A stretch of DNA of 64,000 nucleotides from a bacterium (lineage in GTDB: Bacteria > BMS3Abin14): NCBI GenBank assembly GCA_020350725.1, contig CP070719.1, positions 1,407,431 through 1,471,430 on the forward strand, in the 5' to 3' direction. This document shows, piece after piece, positions 63,800 through 64,000 of this stretch (position 1 is its first letter; the number at the start of each line of letters is the position of its first letter). The notes beneath the pieces are model-generated. The model worked only from the letters and a program-made list of their open reading frames with translations, searched no databases and had not been told where the DNA came from. The position numbers were made by a program, and so were the translations under genes.

Positions 63800-64000
63800 A
63801 TGGGTGCCCGCCGCAGAGCCAGGGAAGCCGCTCTCCAGACCCTCTACCGCCTGGACATCAATCCGTGTGATCCGCAGGTTGCCCTCGACGAACTCGAGGG
63901 CGGCCGTGAGCGTCATGAATCGCAGGCGGAATTTGCCCGGGATCTCGTCATGGGTGCGTTCGAGAGGATGGAGGAGATCGACGGGCACATCCGCGAGGCC
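63800..64000 (+). CDS. nusB: transcription antitermination factor NusB (3' truncated by window)
   Basis: 67 codons are present, running off the window end. MGARRRAREAALQTLYRLDI is the NusB start signature (RRxAREAALQxLY), followed by AEFARDLVMGAFERMEEIDGHI. NusB binds boxA RNA with NusE and promotes rRNA antitermination. It commonly follows ribH, as here. Confidence 0.9.
   Translation, partial: MGARRRAREAALQTLYRLDINPCDPQVALDELEGGRERHESQAEFARDLVMGAFERMEEIDGHIREA

Overview
The window is GC-rich DNA from a Gram-negative bacterium. The evidence is lpxC, lnt, a large outer-membrane protein, Tat and Sec signal peptides, and multihaem c-type cytochromes. Two gene orders are typical of Deltaproteobacteria (Desulfuromonadales-like and relatives): rpiB-glyA-dCMP deaminase-nrdR, and phoH-pgpH-ybeY-corC-lnt-prfB followed by ribD-ribE-ribBA-ribH-nusB. 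The assignment to that broad group is an inference. I saw no tRNA, rRNA, IS element, prophage or CRISPR array.

Layout. 0-6 kb: one giant surface protein, next to a poly-C low-complexity edge. 6-12 kb: thioesterase, CDF transporter, SDR, a DUF3179 protein with an in-frame UGA, and RqcH. 12-21 kb: tetrahaem cytochrome, rpiB-glyA-deaminase-nrdR, a partial rnf operon (C, D, G, E only), lpxC and an NTPase. 21-29 kb: DUF885 protein, an ATP-grasp-like/methyltransferase pair, fabH, a nucleotidyltransferase and a radical SAM protein. 29-36.5 kb: a cluster with a class V aminotransferase, a QueG-like ferredoxin, Tat-exported MsrB, a sensor kinase/regulator pair and a selenocysteine-type MsrA. 36-47 kb: cfa, guaC, a YbaK-like deacylase, an oxidoreductase, a cytochrome c, an osmF-yehYXW osmolyte ABC operon, a chalcone-isomerase-like protein and mazG. 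47-52.5 kb: a DsbA-peroxiredoxin fusion with two in-frame UGA codons, then a DUF1844/TPR/DUF4388 trio. 52.6-64 kb: housekeeping genes from phoH to ribH, ending in a truncated nusB.

The most notable result is UGA recoding. Three genes (8963-9892 minus, 35598-36437 plus, 47435-48634 plus) carry four in-frame UGA codons. Each falls exactly on the redox-active cysteine of a known family: DUF3179, MsrA, a DsbA-like CxxC and the peroxidatic site of a peroxiredoxin. Hairpins resembling bacterial SECIS elements follow at the expected distance, most clearly in two of the four. All three products appear to be exported. Together with Tat-exported MsrB they suggest a selenium-dependent oxidant-repair set in the cell envelope. 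The selA/B/C/D machinery is not in the window. A fifth UGA is the autoregulatory +1 frameshift of prfB, whose product has SPY where RF2 normally has SPF.

Many intergenic gaps hold short, word-like imperfect tandem repeats (variants of GGAACCGG, CTCCAAT and GATTGGA). They look like a genome-wide habit of this organism and in places run into coding sequence.
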